64,000 nucleotides of DNA from an uncultured Pelagibacteraceae bacterium (GTDB taxonomy: Bacteria > Pseudomonadota > Alphaproteobacteria > Pelagibacterales > Pelagibacteraceae): NCBI GenBank assembly GCA_902555185.1, contig CACDSA010000003.1, positions 1 through 64,000 on the forward strand. The letters are read 5' to 3'. Of the stretch, positions 20,383 to 31,425 are shown piece after piece. Under the pieces are notes generated by a model that was not told the origin of the DNA, ran no database searches, and saw only the letters and a list, made by a program, of their open reading frames with translations. The translations under genes and the position numbers were made by a program. The stretch's first letter is position 1, and every line of letters starts with the position of its first letter.

Positions 20383-21460
20383 TTATTTGTAAAACTCCTA
20401 CACAAGTAAACAAACTTAAGGCTATCACTGGTGCCCATACAGCTAATATGAGTGGAATTCTCTCTGTTTGGCCTAAAGCTAAAGATAAATCTTTAAAATA
20501 GAATGTTAAAACACATGTTATTAGTCCTAGTGTTATTAACTTAAAGTTATCAGACTTTTTAAGCGTATTCATTGTGAAAATCGATGCTAACGCCGTCATC
20601 ATAAATAGAAAAAAAGGTAACGAAAGCATTGAGTGTAAACTTTGATTTAAAAATGACTTGTTATATCCATTATCAAGGAGATTTTTATAATTTAAAACAA
20701 GATCTATAAAGGACATTGTATCAAAATTTTTAAATAAGCTATTTATTTTATCGAAGTTATAAATAGAACTTATTTCATAAGTGTCTAATTTTTTCCCACT
20801 TAATACTCCTTTTTCTGGAATAAAAATTTCAACATCTTTTAAAACCCATTGATTACTCTTTATATAAGCTTTTTTTGACGTAATTTTCTCAACCAAAGTG
20901 GAGTTTTTGTCTAAATGAAAAATTGTTAAATCAATCAAATTGAAACCACTTGGTTTTTCTGCCTGAATTATTCTTGTATTTGCTTTAAGATTTTCTTTGA
21001 TCCAAAGACCGTTCTTGTTAAAAGTTACAAGATGATCAATGTCTCTTGAATAATTAGATTTGGTTTTTTCGTAGTATTTTGACATTGAAGATGTAATTGG
21101 ATTAAAAATAATCAATATCAACCAACCTAAAAAAAATGAAGTAATTGCAAGGATTGAAAAAATTCTAAAGTTAGAATATCCAAATGTTTTTAGTGTCAAT
21201 AAGTCCTTATTGTTTCTAATGCTCATCATAAACCACATGCTAGATATAAAAATTATAAATGGGAGAATCTTTATGATCATACTGGGAATAAATATACTCG
21301 TAAGGAGAAGAGGAGTTAAAATACTCACGTTTAAATTTTTGAAAAATTCAATTTCCTCAAAAAGATTTAATATCACACCAAAACAATAAAAAACAAAAAC
21401 TACTATTAGAAAAGTTTTCAAAAAATTTTTTAATAGATAATTAAGAATAATTTTATTCAT
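20372..21460 (-). CDS. lptG: LPS export ABC transporter permease LptG
   Basis: YjgP/YjgQ-type permease architecture; paired with lptF upstream of lptD. Confidence 0.88.
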   Translation of the reverse strand: MNKIILNYLLKNFLKTFLIVVFVFYCFGVILNLFEEIEFFKNLNVSILTPLLLTSIFIPSMIIKILPFIIFISSMWFMMSIRNNKDLLTLKTFGYSNFRIFSILAITSFFLGWLILIIFNPITSSMSKYYEKTKSNYSRDIDHLVTFNKNGLWIKENLKANTRIIQAEKPSGFNLIDLTIFHLDKNSTLVEKITSKKAYIKSNQWVLKDVEIFIPEKGVLSGKKLDTYEISSIYNFDKINSLFKNFDTMSFIDLVLNYKNLLDNGYNKSFLNQSLHSMLSLPFFLFMMTALASIFTMNTLKKSDNFKLITLGLITCVLTFYFKDLSLALGQTERIPLILAVWAPVIALSLFTCVGVLQINEK

Positions 21461-21461
21461 T

Positions 21462-22610
21462 TTATTTCCATTCTTTTGAAAATTTGTAAATTAAATAAGT
21501 ATAAAAAATTGATATCAATACAAAGGGAACTAATATAAATGTAAAAAGTATAATTTTATTAATTCCTGTGTATCTGACAGCCAATTCTGAAAATACAAGT
21601 AAAATAAAACTATAAATAAATATGCTTATTTTATTAAAATATTTATTTGTAGATTTTATTAATAATAGTGAACAAATTAATGAAATAACCGGAATATAAA
21701 ATGGTATTATCATTCTTCTGCTTAGATTCGGCAAAATTTCTTTTTTAAAACTTTCATTACAAAAATCAGTTTCTGCACCTTGATTAAAGAAAAAACAATC
21801 TATCAATTTTAAAGTAGAAGTTTCTTGAATTTTCGGCTGTTTAATTGTACTTGTGCTTAAATTATCTAAACTTATATTTAATTGTTCAAAAGTAATAATT
21901 TCATTCTCAGAGTTTTTTCTAGAGGAAATTATTTGTCCATTAAATAAAAACATTTTTTTTTCCTCTATAATCCCACTTTTTGCAAGAATAGTCGTTTCAG
22001 TGGTTTCTGAAATATTTGACGATAAATTTTTTAAATTATTTCCTTTATCATGTAAAAAAATATCTTGAATTTCGTTATTAAATTTTTTTCCCACCAAAAA
22101 AGTAAAACCTTCAAAAGAGTCACTAAATTGTTGTGTCTTTATAGTAGGTAAAAATGCATTAAAATTTTCATTACTAAGTAATTGTCTTGATTTATTTAAA
22201 GCAAGTGGAGTTAAAAAAGTAGAAAATGTCAGATAGAATATTAGCACAATAATAGAAGCAACTAAAAACAAGTTAGCAACAAATATTTTTTTTACTCCGG
22301 AGGTCCATAAAATGATAAATTCACTATCTTGAATATGTTTTAAAATAAAAATTGTTAAAGTTAAAAGGAATGAAAGAGGTATAAATTTTGGTGCAATTCC
22401 AAAAAGATTAAATAGAGAGTACTTAAAGTAGGTGCTTACTGGATAGCCGCTTTCAACAATTAGATCCAAAAAGCTAACCGCTCTAACAGTCAAAGCAATC
22501 AGAGATAAGCCAAACAGAATGATAATAAACGTTTTAAATATTTCTATTAAAAAGTTTTGATAAATTTTGTTTTGAAACATACGTATATCGTATATAAATA
22601 ATGCATTCAT
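21462..22610 (-). CDS. lptF: LPS export ABC transporter permease LptF
   Basis: YjgP/YjgQ-type permease; internal ATG at 22580 (MFQNKIYQNFL) may be the true start. Confidence 0.87.
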   Translation of the reverse strand: MNALFIYDIRMFQNKIYQNFLIEIFKTFIIILFGLSLIALTVRAVSFLDLIVESGYPVSTYFKYSLFNLFGIAPKFIPLSFLLTLTIFILKHIQDSEFIILWTSGVKKIFVANLFLVASIIVLIFYLTFSTFLTPLALNKSRQLLSNENFNAFLPTIKTQQFSDSFEGFTFLVGKKFNNEIQDIFLHDKGNNLKNLSSNISETTETTILAKSGIIEEKKMFLFNGQIISSRKNSENEIITFEQLNISLDNLSTSTIKQPKIQETSTLKLIDCFFFNQGAETDFCNESFKKEILPNLSRRMIIPFYIPVISLICSLLLIKSTNKYFNKISIFIYSFILLVFSELAVRYTGINKIILFTFILVPFVLISIFYTYLIYKFSKEWK

Positions 22611-22714
22611 AAATTAAATTCAACTAATGGTTTAATTAGGACCAATTTCCCATTGAAATCCGAAATATTTGGACTTATATACCAGTTTGTTCTGTCAAAA
22701 TTTAATTAAAAAAT

Positions 22715-24172
22715 ATGTCAGTAAAAATTAATTATTCTAAAAAAAAATTAAGAGGTTCATCTAACAACGAAATATTATTTTCAGATGAAAAATTTAATAT
22801 TGATAGATTAAAAAATTTTTTTATTAGTTCTGAGTTTTCTCATTTAAATGATTTGCTTAAAACTAGTGATTTAAAAAAAAATATTCTTTTTTTCAAAATC
22901 AGCTCAAATAGAAAGATAGTTTTAATATCGTTAAAGAAAAACTTAAAGACATCTGATATCGAAAATTTAGGAGCAGATTTTTTTAAGAATTTACATTCGG
23001 AAAAAAATTCCGAATATTCAATTGTTTCTGATAGCATTAAATCAAATAATAATAATTTTTTAGGCCACTTTCTACATGGTTTAAAATTAAAATCTTATGA
23101 ATTTAATAAATATAAATCAAATAAAGAAACACGATTAATTTCTATTTATATAAAAGGAAACAAAAATAAACCATCAACTCAAAAACAAATCAAATTTAAG
23201 TCTCTAGAAGAAGGAACTTTTTACGCTAGAGATTTAGTCTCAGAGCCAGGGAATGTCTTGCATCCAGACGAATATGCTAAACGAATTAGTTCACTTAAAA
23301 AGGATGGCTTGAAGGTAAATATTTACGATGAAAAGAAATTAAAAAAACTTGGGATGCATGCTTTGCTAGGAGTTGGTCAAGGAAGCGTAAGAGGATCATA
23401 TCTTGTTACGATGGAATGGAATGGAGCAAAAGATAATTCTAAACCTCTGGCTTTTGTTGGAAAAGGTGTGTGCTTTGATACGGGAGGTTACTCCCTTAAA
23501 CCTGCAAAATTTATGGAAGATATGACTTATGATATGGCTGGGTCTGCAACAGTGGTTGGGTTAATGAAAAGCTTTGCTCTTAGAAAAGCAAAAATCAATG
23601 CTGTAGGTGTTGTAGGATTAGTAGAAAATATGGTTAGCGGAAATGCTCAAAGACCAGGTGATATTGTAAAATCTTATAGCGGTAAAACAATTGAAATATT
23701 AAATACAGATGCCGAAGGAAGACTGGTTTTAGCTGACGCACTAACGTTTACAGAAAAAAAATTCAAACCTAAATTTATAGTTGATTTAGCAACTTTAACT
23801 GGAGCAATCATAGTTTGTTTAGGATCTGAATATGCGGGACTTTTTTCTAATGACGATAAGTTATCAAAACAAATTTTTGATGCTGGTGAAAAAGTTGACG
23901 AAAAGGTATGGAGAATGCCATTGCACAAAAATTATGATAAATTGATGAACTCCAAAAATGCAGATGTTCAAAATATAAATTATGTTGGAGGTGCAGGCTC
24001 TACTACAGCAGCTCAATTTTTGCAAAGATTTATTATTAATAAAACTCCCTGGGCTCACTTAGATATTGCAGGAATGGCCTTTTCTAAATATGGAGGAGCT
24101 TTAAATTCTGGTGGCGCTACTGGTTTTGGAGTTAGATTGCTCAATCAGCTTGTAGAGGATAATTATGAGTAA
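22715..24172 (+). CDS. pepA: leucyl aminopeptidase (M17)
   Basis: GKGVCFDTGGYSLKPAKFMEDMTYDMAGSATV, NTDAEGRLVLADAL. Confidence 0.96.
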   Translation: MSVKINYSKKKLRGSSNNEILFSDEKFNIDRLKNFFISSEFSHLNDLLKTSDLKKNILFFKISSNRKIVLISLKKNLKTSDIENLGADFFKNLHSEKNSEYSIVSDSIKSNNNNFLGHFLHGLKLKSYEFNKYKSNKETRLISIYIKGNKNKPSTQKQIKFKSLEEGTFYARDLVSEPGNVLHPDEYAKRISSLKKDGLKVNIYDEKKLKKLGMHALLGVGQGSVRGSYLVTMEWNGAKDNSKPLAFVGKGVCFDTGGYSLKPAKFMEDMTYDMAGSATVVGLMKSFALRKAKINAVGVVGLVENMVSGNAQRPGDIVKSYSGKTIEILNTDAEGRLVLADALTFTEKKFKPKFIVDLATLTGAIIVCLGSEYAGLFSNDDKLSKQIFDAGEKVDEKVWRMPLHKNYDKLMNSKNADVQNINYVGGAGSTTAAQFLQRFIINKTPWAHLDIAGMAFSKYGGALNSGGATGFGVRLLNQLVEDNYE

Positions 24173-24575
24173 TTTAGAACAAACTCTTTCGATAATTAAA
24201 CCAGACGCTGTTGAAAGAAATTTAACAGAAGAAATAAAGAAAATTTTTAATAAAAATAGTCTAAACATTAAAGATAGTAAGAAATTACATGTAACAAAAG
24301 ACGAAGCAGCTGAGTTTTACAGAGTTCATCAGTCTAAACCATTTTATAATGATCTATGTGCTTACTTATCTTCTGGACCTATTGTTGTAATGATTTTAGA
24401 GGGTGAGAATGCAATTTCCACTTACAGAAAGTTAATGGGTGCGACTGATCCGAAAGACGCAGAGGAAAATACAATTAGAAAATTGTATGGACTTTCTATT
24501 GATAAAAATTCTGTCCATGGCTCAGACTCTTTAGAAAATGCGAAGAAAGAAATTAATTTCTTTTTTAAGAATTAA
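24165..24575 (+). CDS. ndk: nucleoside diphosphate kinase
   Basis: EQTLSIIKPDAVERNL, GATDPKDAEENTIRKLYG, NSVHGSDSLENA. Confidence 0.97.
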   Translation: MSNLEQTLSIIKPDAVERNLTEEIKKIFNKNSLNIKDSKKLHVTKDEAAEFYRVHQSKPFYNDLCAYLSSGPIVVMILEGENAISTYRKLMGATDPKDAEENTIRKLYGLSIDKNSVHGSDSLENAKKEINFFFKN

Positions 24576-25135
24576 TTATCTTTGAAAATCTTGTATATTG
24601 CCTCAGGAAATGCAAAATACTCTAATTTTTGAGTTTTATATTTTAGTTTTGCTTCATCATCTTGTTTTGTTATAAAAAAACTCTTTTTATTGATTATGTT
24701 TCCTTCATCCAGTTTTTCGTTTACATAATGTACCGTACACCCAGTTTTAACTTCTTTATTTTTTAAAATTCTTGAAAAGGTATTTAGACCCTTAAATTTA
24801 GGAAGAAGCGAAGGATGAATATTTATTATTGTTTTTCTGAATCTTTTTAAAAAATTTTTCGAAATAATTTTCATATATCCAGCTAAACAAATAAAAGAAA
24901 TATTATGTATATTTAGGTTAGTAATTATCTGATTTTCAAAATATCTCGAATTAGTGTTTATAACTATATAAGGAATTGAATTTTTTTTTGCATGAATAAT
25001 TCCTTTAGCTTCTTTATTATTTGTAACCACTAACCTAATATTAATTGGAAAGTTGTAATCTCTAGATTTTTTAATAAGGTTGCTCAAATTCGTGCCTTTT
25101 CCGGATATAAAAATACAGGCATTTTTTTTTACCAT
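24572..25135 (-). CDS. purN: phosphoribosylglycinamide formyltransferase
   Basis: FISGKGTNLSNLI, CLAGYMKIIS, INIHPSLLPKFKGLNTF, GCTVHYVNEKLDEG. Confidence 0.96.
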   Translation of the reverse strand: MVKKNACIFISGKGTNLSNLIKKSRDYNFPINIRLVVTNNKEAKGIIHAKKNSIPYIVINTNSRYFENQIITNLNIHNISFICLAGYMKIISKNFLKRFRKTIINIHPSLLPKFKGLNTFSRILKNKEVKTGCTVHYVNEKLDEGNIINKKSFFITKQDDEAKLKYKTQKLEYFAFPEAIYKIFKDN

Positions 25136-26148
25136 TTTATAGAATTGTTTAGTATTACTTTTTTTTTATTTTTACAAACAAAACCAATTTCATAAGGCCT
25201 GTATTCTTTTTTAAAAAACTTTTTTATTTTTTTAACTTTTTTCCTATTTGTAATAATACAAAAACCAACGCCACAATTAAACGTCCGCATCATTTCTTTT
25301 TCTGATATTTTTTTTCTTTTAAGCCATTTAAAAATTTTGCCTACTCTTATTTTCGATAAGTCCAAATTTATAGAATAGCTATCTGGAACAGATCTAAGTA
25401 AATTTTCTACCAGTCCGCCACCAGTTATATGTGCTGCTGAGTTTATTAGATCCATCTGAGAAAGTTTTAATATCTCTTTTGAGTAAATTTTAGTTGGTTT
25501 AAGAAGTTCATTAGTTAAAGATGTTGGGATCTTATTTCTTTTTAAAATAGATCTCACCAAGGAAAATCCATTAGAGTGCAAGCCGTTTGAGGGGATAGCT
25601 AAAATAGTATCTTTTTCTTTAACCTTATTTTTATGTAAAATTTTTTTTTTTGAAACTATTCCTACGCAAAATCCAGCTAAATCAAATTTATCATTAGCAT
25701 AAACTCCTGGCATCTCTGCAGTTTCCCCACCAATCAGCCTACATTCAGATATCTCACATCCTTTAAAAATACCTTTTATAATTTTTTTTGATTTGGAAAA
25801 ATCTAATTTACCTACCGCTAAGTAGTCCAAAAAAAATAGTGGTTTAGCACCCTGAACAATTAAATCATTTACACACATTGCAACCAGATCAATACCTATG
25901 GTGTTATATTTTTTAAATTTTGTAGCTAACTCTACTTTTGTTCCTACACCATCTGTACAAGAAACTATCACAGGATCTTTAATTTTAATTTTTGAAATAT
26001 CAAATAACGATCCAAAACCACCAATGACCTCTTTGTTTAAAAAATTCTCCCTTTTTTTGACATCTTTTTTAGATAAATTAGAAATATATTTTACTAATTT
26101 ATTAGCTAATGAAATATTTACGCCACTTTTTTTATAACTATTTTGCAT
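25129..26148 (-). CDS. purM: phosphoribosylformylglycinamidine cyclo-ligase
   Basis: YKKSGVNISLANKLV, SCTDGVGTKVELA, GGETAEMPGVY, AHITGGGLVENL. Confidence 0.97.
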   Translation of the reverse strand: MQNSYKKSGVNISLANKLVKYISNLSKKDVKKRENFLNKEVIGGFGSLFDISKIKIKDPVIVSCTDGVGTKVELATKFKKYNTIGIDLVAMCVNDLIVQGAKPLFFLDYLAVGKLDFSKSKKIIKGIFKGCEISECRLIGGETAEMPGVYANDKFDLAGFCVGIVSKKKILHKNKVKEKDTILAIPSNGLHSNGFSLVRSILKRNKIPTSLTNELLKPTKIYSKEILKLSQMDLINSAAHITGGGLVENLLRSVPDSYSINLDLSKIRVGKIFKWLKRKKISEKEMMRTFNCGVGFCIITNRKKVKKIKKFFKKEYRPYEIGFVCKNKKKVILNNSIKW

Positions 26149-26181
26149 TTTTTTTCATTAATAAAATGATATTTATTTTTT

Positions 26182-27219
26182 ATGAAAAGTATTAAACTTA
26201 TAGTAGTTATTTTAATTGTTTTTTTCAAAACAGGAAATGTTTTATCTGATCAAAATATATTTAATGTTAATAATATTGAGGTACTTAAAAAATCTAACCA
26301 AAGTAACGAGGAATCAGCTAATGAGGCTATTAAAAAGGGATTTGATGAGTTAAAAAAAAAAATATTATTGCAAAAAGATACACAAAAAATTGCAAATCTA
26401 AATTTTTCCGATATTAAACAATTGGTCCTTTATTATCAAGTTTTAGAAAATGATAATGATACGGGCGAAATAAAATATAATATTTTTTTTGATAAACAGA
26501 AATTACATAATTTATTTTTTAAAAATGAAATATTTTATTCGGAGATAATAAATAAAGAAATATATCTTTTACCAGTTTTAAAAAAAAACGATCAGTATTT
26601 TATTTTTAATCAAAACTTTTTTTATAGCAACTGGAATGAGGTGTTTAAAACCGAGCTCATTGAATTTATATTGCCAGCAGAAAATATTGAAATTTTACAA
26701 GAAATAAATTTTAACAAAAATAACATATTAAGTATAAATTTAAATTCTTTATTTAAAGAATATATTAATAAAAATTTAGCTTTAATTTTTATTGAACAAT
26801 TAGAGGAAAAAGAAAACAAAGTTTTTTTAAAAACAAGAATTCAAGAAAAGAATATTAATAAGAATATTTTAGTAAAAAAAAACAAACTATCCAATAAAGA
26901 TTACTATGAGTTAATCATAACCCAAGTAAAAAAAGAAATAATAAATATTATAAAATCTCAAAATTTAATCGATGTAAGAACACCATCTTTTATAAATACC
27001 AAGCTAATAATAAATAAAAAAAATAACCTAGTAGAACTAAATAAAAGGCTAAAAAATATAGATTTAATTGAAAATATTTATGTACAAGAATTAAATAATG
27101 AATATGTTTTCCTTAAAATAAAATATTTAGGTAGTATTAATAAAATTATTGAACAATTAAAAACACAAAAAATTTCCTTAAAGTTGATGAGCGATGAATG
27201 GAGAATAAATTTAATTTAA
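26182..27219 (+). CDS. DUF2066-like exported protein
   Basis: Signal peptide; 345 aa between purM and hda, the usual position of DUF2066 proteins; low-complexity AT-rich sequence limits certainty. Confidence 0.6.
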   Translation: MKSIKLIVVILIVFFKTGNVLSDQNIFNVNNIEVLKKSNQSNEESANEAIKKGFDELKKKILLQKDTQKIANLNFSDIKQLVLYYQVLENDNDTGEIKYNIFFDKQKLHNLFFKNEIFYSEIINKEIYLLPVLKKNDQYFIFNQNFFYSNWNEVFKTELIEFILPAENIEILQEINFNKNNILSINLNSLFKEYINKNLALIFIEQLEEKENKVFLKTRIQEKNINKNILVKKNKLSNKDYYELIITQVKKEIINIIKSQNLIDVRTPSFINTKLIINKKNNLVELNKRLKNIDLIENIYVQELNNEYVFLKIKYLGSINKIIEQLKTQKISLKLMSDEWRINLI

Positions 27220-27875
27220 TGAACCAGTTGATATTTAAATTTCCTTTTAAAAAGAAATATTTTCACCAAGATTTTTATGTTTCAAGTAATAATTTTGCTG
27301 CTTATAAATTAATAGAAAGTTGGCCACAATGGACTGGAAAATGGCTTAATATTTTTGGAGCTTCTGGCTCAGGCAAAACTCATCTTTCAAAAATTCTTGA
27401 AAAAAAAATTAAAAATGTTTTAATTATAGATGCAAAAAAAGTTAATAATGAAACAGTTGCTAATTTAAATCATCTAAATTGTCTTATAATTGAAAATTTT
27501 AAAAATGATATTGATGAAAAATTGCTATATTCTTTATTGAATCAATCAAAACAATTAGAAAATTTTATTGTTATTAATTCTATTTCTCCCTTAAAAAAAA
27601 TTGATTTTAAACTTAAAGATCTTCAATCAAGAGCAAATAGTTTTATCAACATTGGGATCGATCTTCCTACTGATGATTTGTTGCAAGTAATAATTACAAA
27701 ATTTTTTTCAGAACATCAGATAAACTTAAACCCAAAAATATCAGAATATATTATTAAAAATATTGATAGGTCTTATGAAAAAACGTTCAAATTTATTAAA
27801 GATATTGATAAACTTTCTTTATCTTCTGGTAAATCTATAAATATTAATTTAATAAAAAAAGTATTAAATCAATGA
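27198..27875 (+). CDS. hda: Hda/DnaA-like AAA+ regulator
   Basis: Walker [18 protein letters not shown]; DnaA-like length and layout without DNA-binding domain. Confidence 0.8.
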   Translation: MENKFNLMNQLIFKFPFKKKYFHQDFYVSSNNFAAYKLIESWPQWTGKWLNIFGASGSGKTHLSKILEKKIKNVLIIDAKKVNNETVANLNHLNCLIIENFKNDIDEKLLYSLLNQSKQLENFIVINSISPLKKIDFKLKDLQSRANSFINIGIDLPTDDLLQVIITKFFSEHQINLNPKISEYIIKNIDRSYEKTFKFIKDIDKLSLSSGKSININLIKKVLNQ

Positions 27876-29665
27876 ATAAATATAGAACTCATAATTGCTC
27901 GGAATTATCAGAGAAACAAATAGATAAAGAGGTAATACTATCCGGTTGGCTACATAGAAAAAGAGACCATGGTAACTTACTTTTTGTAGATATCAGAGAT
28001 CATTACGGTATTACACAATGTGTTATAGAAACTAAGAACAAATATTTTTCAGTTTTGGAAAAAATTAAACCTGAGTCTGTTTTACGAATTTTAGGAAAAG
28101 TAATAAAGAGAACTAAAGGAACTGAAAATTTAGAATTAAGCACAGGAAAAATCGAAGTTTCAATTCAATCGATAGAAGTATTATCAAATGCAAAAGAATT
28201 GCCCATTCCAGTTTTCGGCGAACAAGATTACCCAGAAGATATCAGACTCAAATATAGGTTTTTAGATTTGAGAAGAGATGAAATGCACAATAATATAATT
28301 TTGAGATCAAAAGTGATTTCATATATCAGAAGTGAAATGCTAAAATTAGGATTTTTGGAATATCAAACTCCAATTTTAACTTCATCAAGCCCAGAAGGCG
28401 CAAGAGACTTCTTAGTTCCAAGTAGATTGAGTCCAGGTAAGTTTTATGCTTTACCACAAGCCCCTCAACAATTTAAGCAATTAATAATGGTTTCAGGATT
28501 TGATAAGTATTTTCAGATTGCGCCATGCTTTAGGGATGAAGATGCAAGAGCTGACAGGAGTCCAGGAGAATTCTATCAACTAGATTTAGAGATGTCATTT
28601 GTTGAACAGGAAGATGTATTTAAAGTTGTTGAAACTTTATTAATAAGTTTATTTAAAAATTTTTCATCAAATAAGATCGTATCAGAAAAATTTCCACGAA
28701 TTTCTTTTGTTGATGCTATGAATATGTATGGAACAGATAAACCTGATTTAAGAAATCCTTTACTGATAAATGATATAACCAGTGTCTTTGAAAGATCCGA
28801 TGTGAAATTTGATATTTTCAAAAAATTAGTTAAATCCGGTGCGAATGTAAAAGCTATAATAACCAGAAATACAAAAAATAAACCTAGAAGTTTTTTTGAT
28901 AATATTGACAAATGGGCTAAGGATCAAGGAGCGTCAGGTCTAGCATATTTTACTTTTGAAAAAGAAAATAATGAAATTAAAGGAAAAGGGCCTATAGGAA
29001 AATTTTTTAGTGAAGAATCTTTAAAACAAATAATGAAAACTTGCAACGCTGAAGTGGGCGATAGTATTTTCTTAAGCTGCGGATTAAGCAAAGAATTAAA
29101 TAAAATTTTGTCTGTTGCAAGAAATAAAATCGCTGTGGATTTAAATTTAATTGATGATAAAAATTTCGCTTTTTGTTGGGTCGTAGATTATCCGATGTTT
29201 GAATTAGACGAAAAAACAAATAAGATTATTTTTAGCCATAATCCTTTTTCAATGCCTCAAGGAAGTATTGAGGAATTAGATTTTAACAATCCTCTTAAAA
29301 TAAAGGCTTATCAATATGATATTGTTTGTAATGGAATTGAGCTTTCTTCAGGCGCAATTAGAAATCATTTGCCAGATTTAATGTATAAACTGTTTTCTGT
29401 TGTGGGATACGATGAAAAAGATGTCAATGAAAAATTTAGCGGTATGATTAATGCATTAAGTTATGGAGCTCCACCACACGGTGGAATAGCCCCAGGGATA
29501 GATAGAATAGTAATGTTATTAGCTAATAAAAAAAATATCCGTGAGGTTACACTTTTTCCAATGAACCAAAACGCACAAGACTTAATGATGAAAGCCCCAT
29601 CGGAGGTTAGTTCTGATCAGTTAAAAGAGCTGAGTTTAAAAGTTGATATAAAAAAAAAAACTTAA
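27872..29665 (+). CDS. aspS: aspartyl-tRNA synthetase
   Basis: [87 protein letters not shown]. Confidence 0.98.
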   Translation: MNKYRTHNCSELSEKQIDKEVILSGWLHRKRDHGNLLFVDIRDHYGITQCVIETKNKYFSVLEKIKPESVLRILGKVIKRTKGTENLELSTGKIEVSIQSIEVLSNAKELPIPVFGEQDYPEDIRLKYRFLDLRRDEMHNNIILRSKVISYIRSEMLKLGFLEYQTPILTSSSPEGARDFLVPSRLSPGKFYALPQAPQQFKQLIMVSGFDKYFQIAPCFRDEDARADRSPGEFYQLDLEMSFVEQEDVFKVVETLLISLFKNFSSNKIVSEKFPRISFVDAMNMYGTDKPDLRNPLLINDITSVFERSDVKFDIFKKLVKSGANVKAIITRNTKNKPRSFFDNIDKWAKDQGASGLAYFTFEKENNEIKGKGPIGKFFSEESLKQIMKTCNAEVGDSIFLSCGLSKELNKILSVARNKIAVDLNLIDDKNFAFCWVVDYPMFELDEKTNKIIFSHNPFSMPQGSIEELDFNNPLKIKAYQYDIVCNGIELSSGAIRNHLPDLMYKLFSVVGYDEKDVNEKFSGMINALSYGAPPHGGIAPGIDRIVMLLANKKNIREVTLFPMNQNAQDLMMKAPSEVSSDQLKELSLKVDIKKKT

Positions 29666-30480
29666 TTTTTAGTTTTAAGGTTAATTCTAACGTCTGATAA
29701 ATCTACTAATTTTTCCTCTAAATTACTTCTTACAAAACCTTTTGAAGTAATATTTTTTACTATGTTTAGAAATTTATCATCTTTATCTTGGTTGTTTATA
29801 TTTTTTGCTCTAACGATTGAGGGTGTATGTGCTAACTCCTCCTTACCAAGATATGAAATCGCTAATTCTCTAAAAACGTAATCTAAAATTGATGATGCAC
29901 TCAAAATTCTATCATTTCCAATTACGTTTCCAGAGGGCTCAAATTTTGTATCAATAAATGCATCAACATATTCATCTAAAGGAACCCCATACTGCAAACC
30001 AAGGGAAATAGCGATTGCAAAGTTATTCATCATTGCTTTTACTAACTCTCCCTCTTTGTTAGTATCTATAAAAATTTCCCCAATTTTTCCATCGTCGTAT
30101 TCTCCAGTATGCAAGTAAACTTTATGGTCGCCTATTTGAGCTTTTTGAATATAACCTTTTCTTCTATCAGGCATTTTAAATCTAGCGTTATTTTTTGTTT
30201 TTAAGTTAATTTGATTTTGAATTAGTTGATCTTTTTTTTCATTAACAATTACTTTATTAATTTTACTATCTAAGTTTTGTTTTTTATTTATTTTGTCAAT
30301 TTTATCTTTATTTTCACCAATTTTTTTTGTTTTCCTGTTATTTAGCTTTACGTCAATAACCTCTATATCTCCATCTGTTCTAGTATCTATCTTTGAAAGC
30401 TCACTTTCGTTTAAATTATTTAACGAGTGTACTGTTTTAAAGGTACATGTGTAATAAGTTTCAACAATAAATTTTTTCAT
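29662..30480 (-). CDS. stand-alone homologue of the C-terminal region of B12-dependent (class II) ribonucleotide reductase
   Basis: [113 protein letters not shown] resembles the NrdJ C-terminus; no catalytic barrel present. Confidence 0.75.
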   Translation of the reverse strand: MKKFIVETYYTCTFKTVHSLNNLNESELSKIDTRTDGDIEVIDVKLNNRKTKKIGENKDKIDKINKKQNLDSKINKVIVNEKKDQLIQNQINLKTKNNARFKMPDRRKGYIQKAQIGDHKVYLHTGEYDDGKIGEIFIDTNKEGELVKAMMNNFAIAISLGLQYGVPLDEYVDAFIDTKFEPSGNVIGNDRILSASSILDYVFRELAISYLGKEELAHTPSIVRAKNINNQDKDDKFLNIVKNITSKGFVRSNLEEKLVDLSDVRINLKTKN

Positions 30481-30581
30481 AAATAATTGGAATCTAATTA
30501 ATTAAACATATATATTAATTAATAAAAGTGTCTATAGTTTTATAATACACTTGAAAATTGTGTGGATTTAAAATTTTTATT

Positions 30582-30935
30582 ATGAATTTAAAAGCTATCT
30601 TTACTTGGTGGAACAGACAAACCTTCGGAACTTTTTTGAAAACACTTTTTACTGGTAAATACGTTGGTAAAGATGAGTTTGGAAATAAATATTATAAAAA
30701 TAAAAAAAACGAGAGATGGGTAATTTATTCAAATTATATTGAAGCTACGAAAATCACTTCCGATTGGTATCTCTGGATGCATCATACAGTCGATAAGATT
30801 CCTGATGAAAAAAATAAAAAGATTTATAAATGGCAAAAAGCACATAAACAAAACATGACAGGAACAAAAGACCAGTATAAACCGATCGAAATTAAAAAAA
30901 ATAATATTCAAAAAAAATATGAAACTTGGAAGTAA
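30582..30935 (+). CDS. NDUFA12-family complex I accessory protein
   Basis: TGKYVGKDEFGNKYYKNKKNERWVIYSNYIEATKITSDWYLWMHHTVDKIP; ATG at 30582 preferred over the track's TTG at 30558. Confidence 0.9.
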   Translation: MNLKAIFTWWNRQTFGTFLKTLFTGKYVGKDEFGNKYYKNKKNERWVIYSNYIEATKITSDWYLWMHHTVDKIPDEKNKKIYKWQKAHKQNMTGTKDQYKPIEIKKNNIQKKYETWK

Positions 30936-31425
30936 ATTTATATATTTTTTCATTTTTATTTTTTTATTTTTAAATCCAGTTAGCTCAGAGGATAAAATTT
31001 TAAGCTCACCATTAATTAATCTAGATCAAATCAAACCTAGTTTTGAGGAGCTTGAAGATAAAAATGAGAGTTTTATTTCTGAGGAATCGATTAAAGTAAA
31101 AAAAAAGATTAACAAAAACTCAATATCTTCTCATGCAATTTTAATAGGTTTGGATAAAATAACTGCAAAATCTCTAAAAATTAAAGTAGGCCTTGATGAA
31201 GTAAAAAAGTTTGGACCATTAGAAATTAAAATTCTCAAGTGTGGAAAAGTAAAAGTAAATAATAAAATGGATGACGTCGCTTATATGCAAGTAAAAGACT
31301 CGACTAAAAATGAAAATGAAAAAGTCTTTATTTTTAATGGATGGACTTTTTCGTCAGATCCTCAATTATCACCGTTTGATCATGCTATATATGATCTTCA
31401 GTTATTAAACTGTAACAGTGCTTAG
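30919..31425 (+). CDS. DUF2155-like exported protein
   Basis: Signal peptide; AILIGLDKITAKSLKIKVGLDEVKKFGPLEIKILKCGK...KVFIFNGWTFSSDPQLSPFDHAIYDLQLLNC; next to NDUFA12 gene. Confidence 0.85.
   Translation: MKLGSKFIYFFIFIFLFLNPVSSEDKILSSPLINLDQIKPSFEELEDKNESFISEESIKVKKKINKNSISSHAILIGLDKITAKSLKIKVGLDEVKKFGPLEIKILKCGKVKVNNKMDDVAYMQVKDSTKNENEKVFIFNGWTFSSDPQLSPFDHAIYDLQLLNCNSA

Noticed and set aside
22579-22593. ATACG-TATAT-CGTAT palindrome near the lptF start
   Set aside because: Short, AT-rich and overlapping the likely lptF start; not enough to call an operator.
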